In this document: in pieces, positions 26,601 to 38,600 of the stretch | Numbering within the stretch: position 1 is the stretch's first letter | Layout: the number at the start of each line of letters is the position of its first letter | Source: Anseranas semipalmata | Taxonomy: Eukaryota; Chordata; Aves; Anseriformes; Anseranatidae | DNA: 64,000 nucleotides | Reading direction: 5' to 3' | NCBI GenBank assembly: GCA_013399115.1 | Contig: VXAA01003990.1 | Coordinates: 1,083,703 to 1,147,702, forward strand | The notes under the pieces: generated by a model | Database searches by the model: none | What the model was told of the DNA's origin: nothing | What the model saw: only the letters and a program-made list of their open reading frames with translations | Position numbers and translations under genes: made by a program

Positions 26601-29600
26601 AAAGCAAACTGAAAAGCGCAAATACAATTTTCAAGTCCTTTTCCCTTGGCTTCACAATTTACAGCTGAATTCCCCTCAAAGGCCAAACCTAGGTGTCTTA
26701 ACAAGCTTTGCCTGTATCAGGATAATCTAATTAATGCATTATGGCACTACAGCATCTCTGAAATAACTTCATAAGTTGCAGATTTGGCTCCTCACATATT
26801 AACAAATGCATTTTGACTGTGTCTGCGCTACAACATTCATACAACCATGACTCATCTGCAGCTGAAACAAATGGTTCGACTCACTGTGGTGGTTTCACAC
26901 CTGTAGGTAGTTAAGCTCCACCACACTGCTCCCTCACTCCTCCTCAATAGGCCAGGGGGAGAAAATACAATGGAAAAGGGCTCCAGGGTTGAGATAAGGA
27001 CAGGGAGATCACTCATCAATTACTGTGATGGGCAAAACAGACTCAGCATAGAGAGATTAATATAATTTATTGCCTAATACTAACAGACTAGAGCAGTGAG
27101 AAACTGGAAGCAAACTGAAAACACCTTCCCCCACCCACCCTCTTCTACCTCCTCCCCTCAAGTGGCGCAGGGGAACGGGGAATGGGGGCTGCGGTCAGTC
27201 CCTAACGCTGCGTCTCTGCCGCTCCTTCATGGTCACTCTCTGCCCCTGCTCCACGTGGGGTCCCTCCCACGGGATGCCGTCCTTCCTGAGCTGATCCTGC
27301 ATGGGCTTCCCACAGGCTGCAGCTCTTCCAGAACTGCTCCCATATGGGTCCGTACCACGGGGCCCATCCCTCAGGACCAAACTGCTCCAACATGGCTCCC
27401 CCACGGGCGGCAGCTCCCGCCAGGCCTCCTGCTCCTGCGTGGGCTCCTCTCCACGGGCTGCAGCTCCGGCCCGGGGCCTGCTCCTGCGGGGGCTCCCATG
27501 GGCCGCAGCCTCCTTCAGGCCACATCCACCTGCTCCATGGGGGCTCCTCCATGGCTGCAGCGTGGAGATCTGCTCCGTGNNNNNNNNNNNNNNNNNNNNN
27601 NNNNNNNNNNNNNNNNNNNNNNNNNNNNNNNNNNNNNNNNNNNNNNNNNGGCTCTGGCCAGCGGCGGGTCCCTTTTGGAGCTGGCTCTGATCTGACATGG
27701 GGCAGCTGCTGGGCTCTGCTCACAGAGGCCACCCCTGCAGCCCGTCTGCTGCCAAACCCTTGCCACGTAAGCCCAATACACGCACGCGAGCAATCTTTGT
27801 TCCATTTTGGTTTGCCCTTGCACAATGCTGAAATGATTCTCAAACTGATTACAGTGTGGACCACTGTCTTCCAAAACAGATCTCTGTACATTCACTAACT
27901 GAATCTCCTCTTTTCGACATGCCTTTTTGCTTCCACTTACCCCACTTATACAATGAAAAGAGAAGTTGTGACAGGCAAGAAGCAGTCTCAATTGTCAATC
28001 CACAGAGACCACACTCAGCTAAGACAGTTCACAATTTGAGAGCTAAATCACAGGGTGTGCTCCTTCACAATGTAATCAAAAATAAACCAAGCCTGAAATG
28101 AACAAATTACACAATACAACTGCAGGACTAACTTATACCAAAGAATAGAATAAATGGGACAGATACTCTCTGAACAGCAACAGCTTGCTTAGGTATGGAC
28201 TTCATCAAAACTCAACTCTTGCCTACATTTTATGATTTCTTCCTTTCTTTAATTTATCACTGCTTGCAAGTATTACCTCTCATTTAGTTTTGTACATTAG
28301 ATTATCCTAGTGGTTGACACAGAGATTACACTGACACCACTGCACAAAGTTAGCATAAGGACAGGATATAGTGGTCAGCCGTCTTTTGAAATGCTTATAC
28401 AGAGGCCATAACCTCACTGTCTTGTTCACTTGACCCTTCCAAGGCAGTACTCAATCATCAGCAGTTTCACACACTTGTAACTTCACCAGATCCTTCACCT
28501 GACGTCTAGCCTGGTTTTGGTACTAATGCTATGCAAATTCCCAGGCATTTCCACCACGGGAACCATGGCACTTACATTAACTGCAAGCCAGGAAGCATGA
28601 ATTTCTGGGGGTTTTAATCCTTTCTAATCAGACCAAACTATAATAGTAATAATAGTTACAGGTTGGCTCAGTCTCATCGTTTTATCCAACAAAGCCACAA
28701 ATCCAAGCCTACAGGTCTTCTTGCCACCCTGGGAACAATACCTATGCTACAAGATGCACAATATCTTTTGCTATATTTAAATTTAGTTTACAAAGATTGA
28801 GTCTGGTTTCATGGAATTACTGTTAACATGTTAGCAGCTTACAAAGTTGTTGCTCAGAGCCACAGAAAGCTGCTAACACGTATTTCTATCTGTACGTCCT
28901 TTCCTTAGACTACATGATTTTTCCTACAGGCTTTTAACTGTAACCAACATGACTTTGTCAAAAAAAAAAAGGGGGGGGGGAAGAGAAGCTGCAGACTTTG
29001 TTCTGATTTTTGTCATAATGCACAGAACTCCATTTCACTACCATTCTTTACCTTTTATTTACCTTGAATCCACCCACCTTGGATTAACACCAATTAGTTC
29101 AATACCAAATCAGGATCAAACTCTATGGGAGGAAATAACTGCCATTTGTCCTGCACATGCACTAATCCAAAGTTGCTAAGTCTGTATATTGCACTGCCAC
29201 TATCTTACAATTATGCTGTCTTAAGCACTTGACAGATCATGTTTTGACTGGGAACGCTCTTCCTCTGACTTCGTGACGCCTGCTAGGAAACTACACCTTT
29301 TACTATGACGTTATTAAAATTGTCTTAAATTATTAAATTCTGTATTCACTCAGGAAGTGAAGCCACAGGTCTGTCCAGTTCGTTGGATGCACAGTAACCT
29401 TACAACAGTTTAGCATTTTCTTTTCCCTTTTCTTCTTCCCACCCACACTTACCAAGTGAAGGGACTGAGGTATTTCCCAAAGTTTGTCTAAAGTGTTTTT
29501 ATTAAAAGTGTAGTATCCTCCCTTCCCCTGAATGCACTCAACAAAGGAATTTGAGATGATGCTGCAATTAAAACTTTCTGTTCTTGCCTGAGCTAAAACC

Positions 29601-32600
29601 ATTCTGTCAATTTGAAAACTTTTCTCAGTAAGGATTAGACTCTACATTGTCTGTCTCACTGAATTCACGAACTTCTCATGAGTAACTTCTTGTGTTCCTA
29701 CACAAAAACATGTTCCTTCTCTGAGCTCTAGCACAACCACTTCAAATATACTTCTACTAATAATAATTCCTTTACTATAGAGGAATTATACTTCCACACC
29801 CTTTGGCTAGTAAAGTCTATGGAAGCAATGTTGGAAAATTAACCCATTTTCATTGGTATCTGGACTCCCAAGAGTGAGAAGATAAATTACATCAACAAGT
29901 ACTTAACTGTCCAAGAAATTAATTGCAACAGTTTAAAGACATGACTTATATGAAGATTTAGACTGTAGAAAATTCTCAATTTAAAGAAAAAACTATTTAG
30001 AGTTCTATATTGCTGATTCTTTACCACCCTCTTCTGAATGCAATTCTGAACAAGGTGAATAATGTAAATTTGTAAATACAGTTATCGTTAGGCTGTGGAA
30101 AATGAGCTAGCAGTTTATCAAGGTGATAAACACTTATGTGAATGTTTGGCGAGGAACAGGTACAAAAGGTTGAATACACACTGTAAAAAACCATGACTAC
30201 CAACAACTCCCCCACTTCTCCTTTTAAAATTTTCTGTGTGTCCCTCAACTGTGCTTCAGATACCAACATCCCAAGCAGTAATTCTACCACTGACTCTATT
30301 CATTGCTGTTTAGCATGAAAGAAAAACATTAGTTGAGGGAGCCACCCAAGACAAATGAGAAAGGATTACTGGTTCACCTTCTTGAGAGAAGACAACGGAT
30401 CACAGACCAGCTTCATTGTGCTCTCTCCATTAATTTATCTATGTTTATAAGGTCTTGTGGCAAACTTCAAAATAAAAGCCACGTCCCATGAATACCTTAG
30501 CACCCAGAATTATAAGATGGCACAGTAAGTTTTTAGAGAAAAATTAACTGTTTACAAAACCATCTGACAACACTACTTCTAGTATTTTTCTCTACTAAAC
30601 TCAAAAGGTACAGTAACTGGGGATGTAGCGTTGGCTTATGCATGAATACATGGAAAATGAGGCTAAGTTGCCAGCTTCTGATTAAGTTAATTATGGAATG
30701 CCTGCAATGAAGACAGCAGAAAAGACAAACTTAACATTTTCAAATAAGGAAGGGAAACAAAATGACAAAGGTCTAAAGACAAACATAAAGCTTTTACTCA
30801 CAAAGTCATCTTCTCCTTCATTTAAGTTATAATTAGGCAGCATAGCTCCTTCCATTGCAGAACTCTTGAACACACCTTTTATTTTGTTGCCTATTCTGCT
30901 GATTCCAAATGATTCTCCTCTTTTCTGTGTGGTCCTAGGATTACAGAAGTCAGAGTTCACAGTACAAGGCATATTAAACAGCAGCTCAGCAGGCCATCGC
31001 ACAGAATTTGCAGATTAAGAGGAAAAAAAAAAAATGCAAAACCACGTAGTCAATATATCTACAATTCCACTTATGTTAAAATTCATTTATGGCAAACTTG
31101 TTCTCTTATTGATCATCAGAATTTCTTGATTACACTTACAAGAGATTTGGGTTTCCCATCTGCTTAACCATGAGCTAACATTAACACTCATTATAATAGT
31201 ATCACAGTAATGCAGAATAAACAATTAACTATGCAAAACAATTTTGTTTTGACAGCAGAAACTCTGGTATTCCTACAGGCACGCACACCAAGAAGGTCAT
31301 TAACTCTGTCCTTTTCCATGTACTCTTAAACATTTATCCACTGTTGCCAAGTACTGTAAATGGTGTAGTTAGATGCACTTTTTACATAAACATCCCAGAA
31401 TTTCACAAGCACGTATGATTCAAGATAGATCTTGACTTTTAAGCATTAGGGACAGACAAAAGGAATGTGCAAGGAACAAGACTGAGCATGAGACAAAACA
31501 GATGCAACTGAAAAATCTTGGCTTGAAGACTCAGTCTGAATGAAAGATGAAGACTTAAAAATTTTCTTAAGAAATAAAGCAACTTATGATAATGCATCCA
31601 AAAAGCAACAAGTTATGGAAAAAGAAACATAGCCTGGGCAGGAATAGCACTCTGTACTGAGAGAACAGATTTTATAGCATTCTTATGCCCTTACACAAGA
31701 CCTGACAGAGAAGACTATTTCATAAGTAGAAATGCAAGTCATGACTAATTCTGGGAAGCAAAATGGAATCAATTATATATGGAATCAATCTGAGGTTACT
31801 TACAGTGATTCAATACATACAGTTAATAGGCAAATTAAAAAAATCAATATAGTAAACTGCAGAATCAAAGACCAAAAGAACTTTATAGATTATTAAGATT
31901 CAAAGGACAATTAATATTTTACAGTACCAAAAATATCCTAAATAAATTTTTGTTTTTTCTTTAAAAGAAAAAATTAATACTACTTTTTAGTAGTTAATAA
32001 CAGAACAAGCAGGTAACGCATCTTCATCCCTCATAAAACCACACTGACGTCACCAATTGCTGACTCTAAGCACCTGTGTGTTACTAACAGAAACAATCTT
32101 CCTGTTTATAATTTTACCCAGACTGTGTACATGACTAAAATTGCATAAATAATCCTCTGTTCTTCCAAATCTTTTGCTTTTTCTATCTCTTATTATTATC
32201 AGCTCCAGCAGACAGGCACCATCTATCTTTTCCAGCTCTGCTAACCAAAGATAAGGTTGCCTGACTGTTTGCAACACAAATCCATGCTTGAACAATCTTA
32301 CTCAATTTTAAACAACTTCTGTGTGTTATTGAGCTGAACTGAACTTTTTTCTTATTTGGGATCTATCTGAATCTTGTTCAAGAGCTTAAAGACAAGGCTA
32401 GCAACATACAAACCATATTCAAAGCTAGACAGCTTTTTGAGAAGGCTAATGCTTTATAACTCTGGCTTGACTTTTGAAGAAGTTTTTGTCATTCCTATGA
32501 AAACTTTTGCAGTTCTCAAGACTTTGAACATTAATTTGTACAAGCTCATAGATTTGGTTGAGTATGCCAGGCTCAGATTTGTAAAGGTTTATTTTCACTC

Positions 32601-35600
32601 TGATAATGTTCTAGCAGTAGGCAGAATACAGCTGTGCCTGTAAGATCATGCCTCACGAATACAGAACAAGCATTAAGCTGGAACTTAAAAAAAAAAGTGA
32701 CAAACTAGGATGGCATTCTCTTCACAGTGATAGGCACAAATTAAGAACACAAACTGGTGACTCTGAGGCTACACAGACACATAGTGGGCAAAGCATAGTA
32801 AGAACACAGGACTGGTTTGGCAAAACTACTTGAGCACGCACGCGGAGCACAAGCCAGATTAGATAAGCATGGACAAAATCTGGGAAAGTAGAGACAGAGA
32901 TAACAGGATGATCAAACTTTTGAAGAAGCTGAGCAAGATTAAAAAAGCATCCAAGAATCAGGATGGAAATTCATGGATTCACGGGCTAGGTAAAAATAAA
33001 GGAAAGAACCAGAGGCTAGGTGAAAGGGAAGAGATGGAACTAGGATATTGGCAGGTTCAAGGCATGGAAGAAGAAAGATAAGAGGCGGTGGCCAGTTTGG
33101 AAGAGAAACGAAGTCCACCAAGACTTGCCAGTCTGCTGCTGTCAATAAATACATACAAAACTTTCATTGGGAAAATATCCCACTCCCTCTAGTGCTGACC
33201 CACATAACAGCAGTGTTAGACCATCAATCTATAGATACTTTCTTGGCAGGGTTCTGAGAGGGAGAGTCTACAAGTTCCAACATTCCCGATGAATGATGTG
33301 ATAACAATAGTTTTGTTTTTTTTTAAAGCTCCAGAATTCACACATGCGTAACATTAAAAATTGCAGTTGTTAATCACTCAAGAGCTAGGAATTGCAGAAC
33401 AAAAATTGCATTAGTGCCATCGAGCACTGTGGCATTCTTAAATCATGGAGGTTCGCAAAATAATTTTCCTACAGGATCCCTGCCTCGTTCAGTGCACAGA
33501 ACAAACCCTCTCAAGTGGTCAGTCAGGGCTATGAAGCTGAAGAAAGCTGCTGTGAAACTCTGGGGGGTAAGTAGTACCAGATAAGTCGTATCTATCAGAC
33601 AAGCTGGATTTTTACATGTATATGAAACCAGAGTATCATTTTCTTTTGGCTGACTAAAATCCCTACACCCCATTAGGAGAAATACTGAGTGAGCAGAGCT
33701 GCACTTAAAATCAACAAACTAAATTATAATAGTGCTATTTATTGCCCAGCACACTAGCAGATTATAACTCCATACATTGAATTGGCACATAAAAGATTAG
33801 GAATCAAGTTCATGGAAACTTTTAATCTGTAAAATGAAATTGCTAATGTTCCCTCAAGACTCGAGAATGGTATGAGTAATACATGAAATACCGATGCTCC
33901 AACTGACAAATTCCAAGGAAAAGCCCATAATGAAAAGATTTTTTTCTGAGTTTGGATAGGATGTATTTGATGAAGCACAAATAATGAGAAAAAAACACTG
34001 AGCAGCTATTAAGAAATTAACGAGTGACCACAGACTACCTAGAGCATGAATAAAAAGAAAAGCATACATTGTAATCAAACCTCTAACGGTCACAAGAAAG
34101 GCTGCATATAGACGATTAATTTGGGGAATTGCTGGTTTTGAGTGCTTGACTTTAAACATGATAATACTCATAAAACAGTTATGTTTGCATGCAATGCCAG
34201 GGCATTCTACTGGACACAGTTATGCAAGGTAAAACAAGCAATTAAGTGGATGAAACCTCAAACACAATCTGGAAATATGATATGGAACGAAGAAAATTTT
34301 GGAAAACTTTGGAGGAGCTAGAAACCACAGGCAAAAAAGATACTTCAAGTTATGCAAATATATCTCCTAACTAACAACAACAGACAAATAGTTAACAGCA
34401 AAGAATACTAATATATTGCAAACTTGTGAAAATTAGTAATTAAGCAATTTCTAAACACTTGGGAAGACGACATGGGGAGAAATGTAGTTTAGTAAGAAGA
34501 CACACATCTTTAAAAGTAAAATGGATGATTAATTGCTGTTATAAAGGCTGTGTGATGCAGTCACGATAGATGCAGCATAACTAACACACAACATTTATTG
34601 AGTGTTAGATAGACTTACCGGAAGTCATCCAAACTCAGGCTACTTCTGCAACAACAGGCACAAGAATTATCACAGAGTCCAAGAGAAAATAATGTTAAAA
34701 GAAAAAAAGAAAAAAAAGAACTTGACAGACCTATCTCAACAAAACTGAATAGGCTTGGATCATCACTACAGATCAATCAAAATCATGGTAGAATAGTGTT
34801 TCTGACCTAAAATCCTCAGAGAGTGAAATGAGAACAGTGCCTGCACACGTCATCAGCACAATCACCTTTTGATTTAAAACCTTAGATATCAAAACTTTTA
34901 AGTGTTCACTGACATTCATTCTCTTTAAATCAGCAGCCGCTTGTGCTGGCTTTCATCATTAAAGTCACCTGTGGTGCCAAGCAGGTAGCAAACTTCTTCT
35001 GTAATCGATGTTTGAAAGTCATGTAGGAATCTAGTTCATTTGGCCAATACAAAGAAAAGCCTGTGGACTTATTTTATATTGTAAAGTCCCCTGTGTTAGA
35101 TACAGTACAAACCACTCTTATTATTACTTTTTTTTTATTTTTTTTTTTTTAATTTCACAGAGTTTAAGAACTGTCACCTATTTTTGACATCCTGCATAAC
35201 TTGGTACATGGAACCAATACCTCAGCCATCAACTCAGTAATTCCAACTGAAATGTTTAAATGGATTAACCATAAATACAGTCACTCTACATGGTTCATTT
35301 TCAATTCACTGGGGCTACTGAATTCTGAACAAGATACTGATACAATATCACATAGTTTATGGGATTAGAATACTCAAATTTCAGATTTCGTTTTACAACA
35401 GGGACTGCCTTCTAAGGCATCTTGCACTGTCTTAAGTCACAGTAACTGTGAAAGTGGAAACATATCCTAGCAAACTGGTACTGATGATGACTAACAGAAA
35501 CAATTACATAACATACAATTGCTTAATTCTGTGGGATTTATTCCTAACCACTCCCCAAAATTGTTAATATCTTCTTCTACTTGGGCCTTTACTTGAAAAT

Positions 35601-38600
35601 TGTTTTAATTTTGTTGCTGACCCAATGATGACAAATCAGGATGCTTCTTCTCAGACTAGATATAAGGAAAAATTTCTTAACTGTGAGGGTGGTCAGACAC
35701 TGGAACAGGCTTTCTAGAGAGGTGGTCGATGCCCCGTGCCTGTCAGTGTTCAAGAGGCATTTGGATAATGCCCTCAATAATGTACTGCCACTTTTGGCTA
35801 GCCCTGAAGAGGTCAGGCAGTAGGACTTGATGATCTTTGAAGGCCCCTTCCAACTGAACCATCCCTATTCTATCCCTATCGGCGGTCATCGCATGTAGAA
35901 AATCAAAGCAGGTATATATACAGTAGTCTGCGAGTTTGTATCCCATAATGGCTTTTCTTTTTTTTTTTTTTTGTTAGACTTGCAACACAGAATACCTTTA
36001 AATAATGTATTATAAAAATATAAATACAAGAGAGGGCAAAGAAATTCTTGTCCTCTCTTCCACACACCCAAAATTAAGTTATCAGAACTGAAACTTAAAA
36101 CCTAAATTTTCACTGGCCACATACACTATTAGGTGGAAAATATCAATTATGTAGTTAAACTGTTTACAGCCACAGCTAGTTATCACGATATCCTCTGTGT
36201 GACTTCTTTACAATCCAGAAATATTTGGGACTTCTCATTTATCACCTCAGCAGTTTTCGTTGGACGTTATTTGTCTGATCTGTACACAATAAATTATGAT
36301 TGCTTTGTACAGTTAAAAAAATGATTAAAAATGGGTATTACACACTGATAGTCCCTTCTTCATACTTCCTCGTTGTATTCTCTAGAAACTGCTCTATAAA
36401 GTTAACTTTCTTGTCTTACAATGACTGAAATCTTTCAACACATTGCCCACATGTCCATTCCACTGGGATTTCATATCTGCTACTTGATCTGAGACTTTTT
36501 AACCAGCAGTATCTATGCAATACTTGCACAGTGCCCCAAGCAAAGCATCAAATCAAAGATGTGGAAAACAAAACTAATCTCTTTGCTTGCAATTTCTCTC
36601 AGCTGAAACTAATGCTAGAAGAGGGAAGAAAAGGCAGGATGAGGTATGTGCATATGGATAACATTTGGAATAATTCCGTAAGTAATCTCTATTTTTTCTG
36701 GCAGTGGCTGTCCATAGGAGATTCTGAAGAGGGAAACTCCAAAGCAACAAGGAAACTACTTTCAGATAGGACCTCTGTTCCATGGGAATGAAAGTGGTGC
36801 TGAGGCACCACTTCAGGAATATACAGTATCTCATATCGCAAACCATAGTCTTTACTCAGGGCATTCAAATTGTTCTGAAATGTAAAACAGATTCATTTTC
36901 AGTAACACTGTGGATGCTGCTTGAACTCCAGGGAAGTGTATGACAACAGTCCCAAAACATAAAATTTGCTTGTTTTGTAGCCAGAGATTTATTTCAAAAA
37001 CTCCAGCTAGAGACTGCCTGTAATTTCACCCTTTCTATTTTGGAAAGCAAAAGAACCAAGAATGTGGCCTAAATGTTTTCATAATTTAACTAGATTTAAG
37101 ATGTGTGTGAGAGGATACTTTCACCCTTGACATGAATCAGTTCATGAAAAGATACCAGAAGGTGGATTTTTGGGTCTGGATGAAACCCTGTAGCCATCTT
37201 CAACAAAAGTTGGAGCGTGGTTTAAGGTCACCATTCCTAGTGGAATATCACACATGGGAGAAATGCAGTTTGGCCAAGCTGCCTTCCATGGTTCTTTGCT
37301 AAGGAACAGAAGTTTGTCAGCACCAATCTGAGAAAGCACTACTCCTAAGCTTGAGCCTTGGATCCATGAGAACTACAAGGACTACATATGGATGTCACAG
37401 ATTGAAATACAAGAGAAAAACAGTGCAGAGTTTCTGAAGAACGTTAGCAGAGGAGAAAGGGATCTCACATTACATAAAACTCATAGTAGGCTATGAGTCA
37501 AGAGGGCTGCTGCTAGGTGTGTGTCTACGCAGAAAAAGTTAAATAAATAATTTGCTGTTTCTCCTCTAGAAGGTACAGTACTGTCAATCTTATTTCACAC
37601 CAAGAAAGAAAGCCTACCCAAATTAAAGACTCTCTCACTGAAGTTTTCCTTCTTTTGTCTAGAATGTAAAAGTAATTCTGAATTGGGCTTTTTTATGACT
37701 GAGCCATCCAGAGTAAGAGAAAAGACAAGACATGAAGAGACTTCACGCTTACTTGCCCCCAGCCCACAGTGGAAGAGCTCCCATTCACACCACAAGAGAT
37801 GCTTTTCTTCTCCACATGCCCTGGTGGTATGCAAGTATATAGCCCAAACCCAGAAACAAGGCTTCTGACACTACATTTCTGCAACGAACGAGGATAGTCA
37901 GGGGACAGAAAACACATTTGACCTAGGAGAAATAGCAAATCTCTCTTGTCACAGCAAGAAAGAATTGTCATAGCATGACCAAGTTGGTTACACACATCCC
38001 TTTACGGCCTGAAATCCAAGGTGACACAGCATTTCACAACAAAACAGCATTCGTAATTAGTCACTTATAACATGAAATTAAAATGTTGATTATTTTGTTC
38101 CCATTGTACATTTATTTTTCCCTTTCCCCTTCTCAAACACTGAGGTCTAAACCACATTTTGAATTCTTTTCTGTAAAACACTTCAAAGCAAAGAAACAGC
38201 CTGTATAACTTTGCTTACTCCTTCAGTATGTAATCTGTCAATTTAAGAGAAGTACCACTAAAAATTTAAGTCACATTAATATCAGGCATTAGCAAAATTT
38301 CTATAGTTCAATATTTTGAAGCTTTCAACTAAAAAAACAAAGAAAAAAACAGACGTACCTGTTAAACTTTGAATTGCGTGTTGGTGACTCTGCTCCTCTT
38401 AAAAGGTGTCTGAAGTACTACAACAGATAAAAAAGACATTAAAGAAAACACTGGACTGAGGTAAGGGCTACTGTGCAATAACACTGCAGAATTCAGTAAA
38501 AAAACAAACAAACAAACAAACAAACAAAAAAAAAAACAGAAGTTAAAGGCAAGCTGACCATAATCTAGCAGCTAGAACATTTATCTAGAACAGGACAGAT

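Larger units (their letters stand above)
26885..27780 (-). mobile_element. Solitary endogenous-retrovirus LTR (avian type), sense to SNX14
   Basis: On the minus strand the element opens TGTATTGGGC and ends CCACCACA, so it has TG...CA ends. The flanking five bases are CTCAC on the left and CGCAC on the right, an imperfect target duplication. An AATAAA (complement of 27066-27071) lies about 180 bases before the 3' end, as expected for LTR polyadenylation. The central part is GC-rich and made of degenerate repeats built on CTGCTCC and CCACGGG motifs; it contains the 70-base gap. The sequence resembles LTRs I recall from bird genomes; I cannot name the family. No gag, pol or env sequence adjoins it. 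Open frames across it are by-products of its GC content. Confidence 0.85.
25350..30801 (-). other. SNX14: SNX14 intron 17, 5.5 kb, carrying a solo LTR
   Basis: It holds the solo LTR at 26885-27780, a purine-rich patch at about 25620-25680, and an A-run followed by a G-run at about 28961-28980. No exon or RNA gene is recognised in the rest. Confidence 0.8.

Noticed and set aside
26874..26884. GGTTCGACTCA, resembling a tRNA B box
   Set aside because: No A box, acceptor stem or cloverleaf can be drawn around it, and it abuts the LTR end by chance.
27096..27898. Several 130-230-codon open frames on both strands
   Set aside because: They lie across the GC-rich repeat array of the LTR and span a 70-base gap. 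No protein family is visible, and the openness follows from base composition.
32640..33260. Short Lys/Arg/Glu-rich frames
   Set aside because: Purine-rich low-complexity sequence in an intron, with several overlapping frames and no family match.
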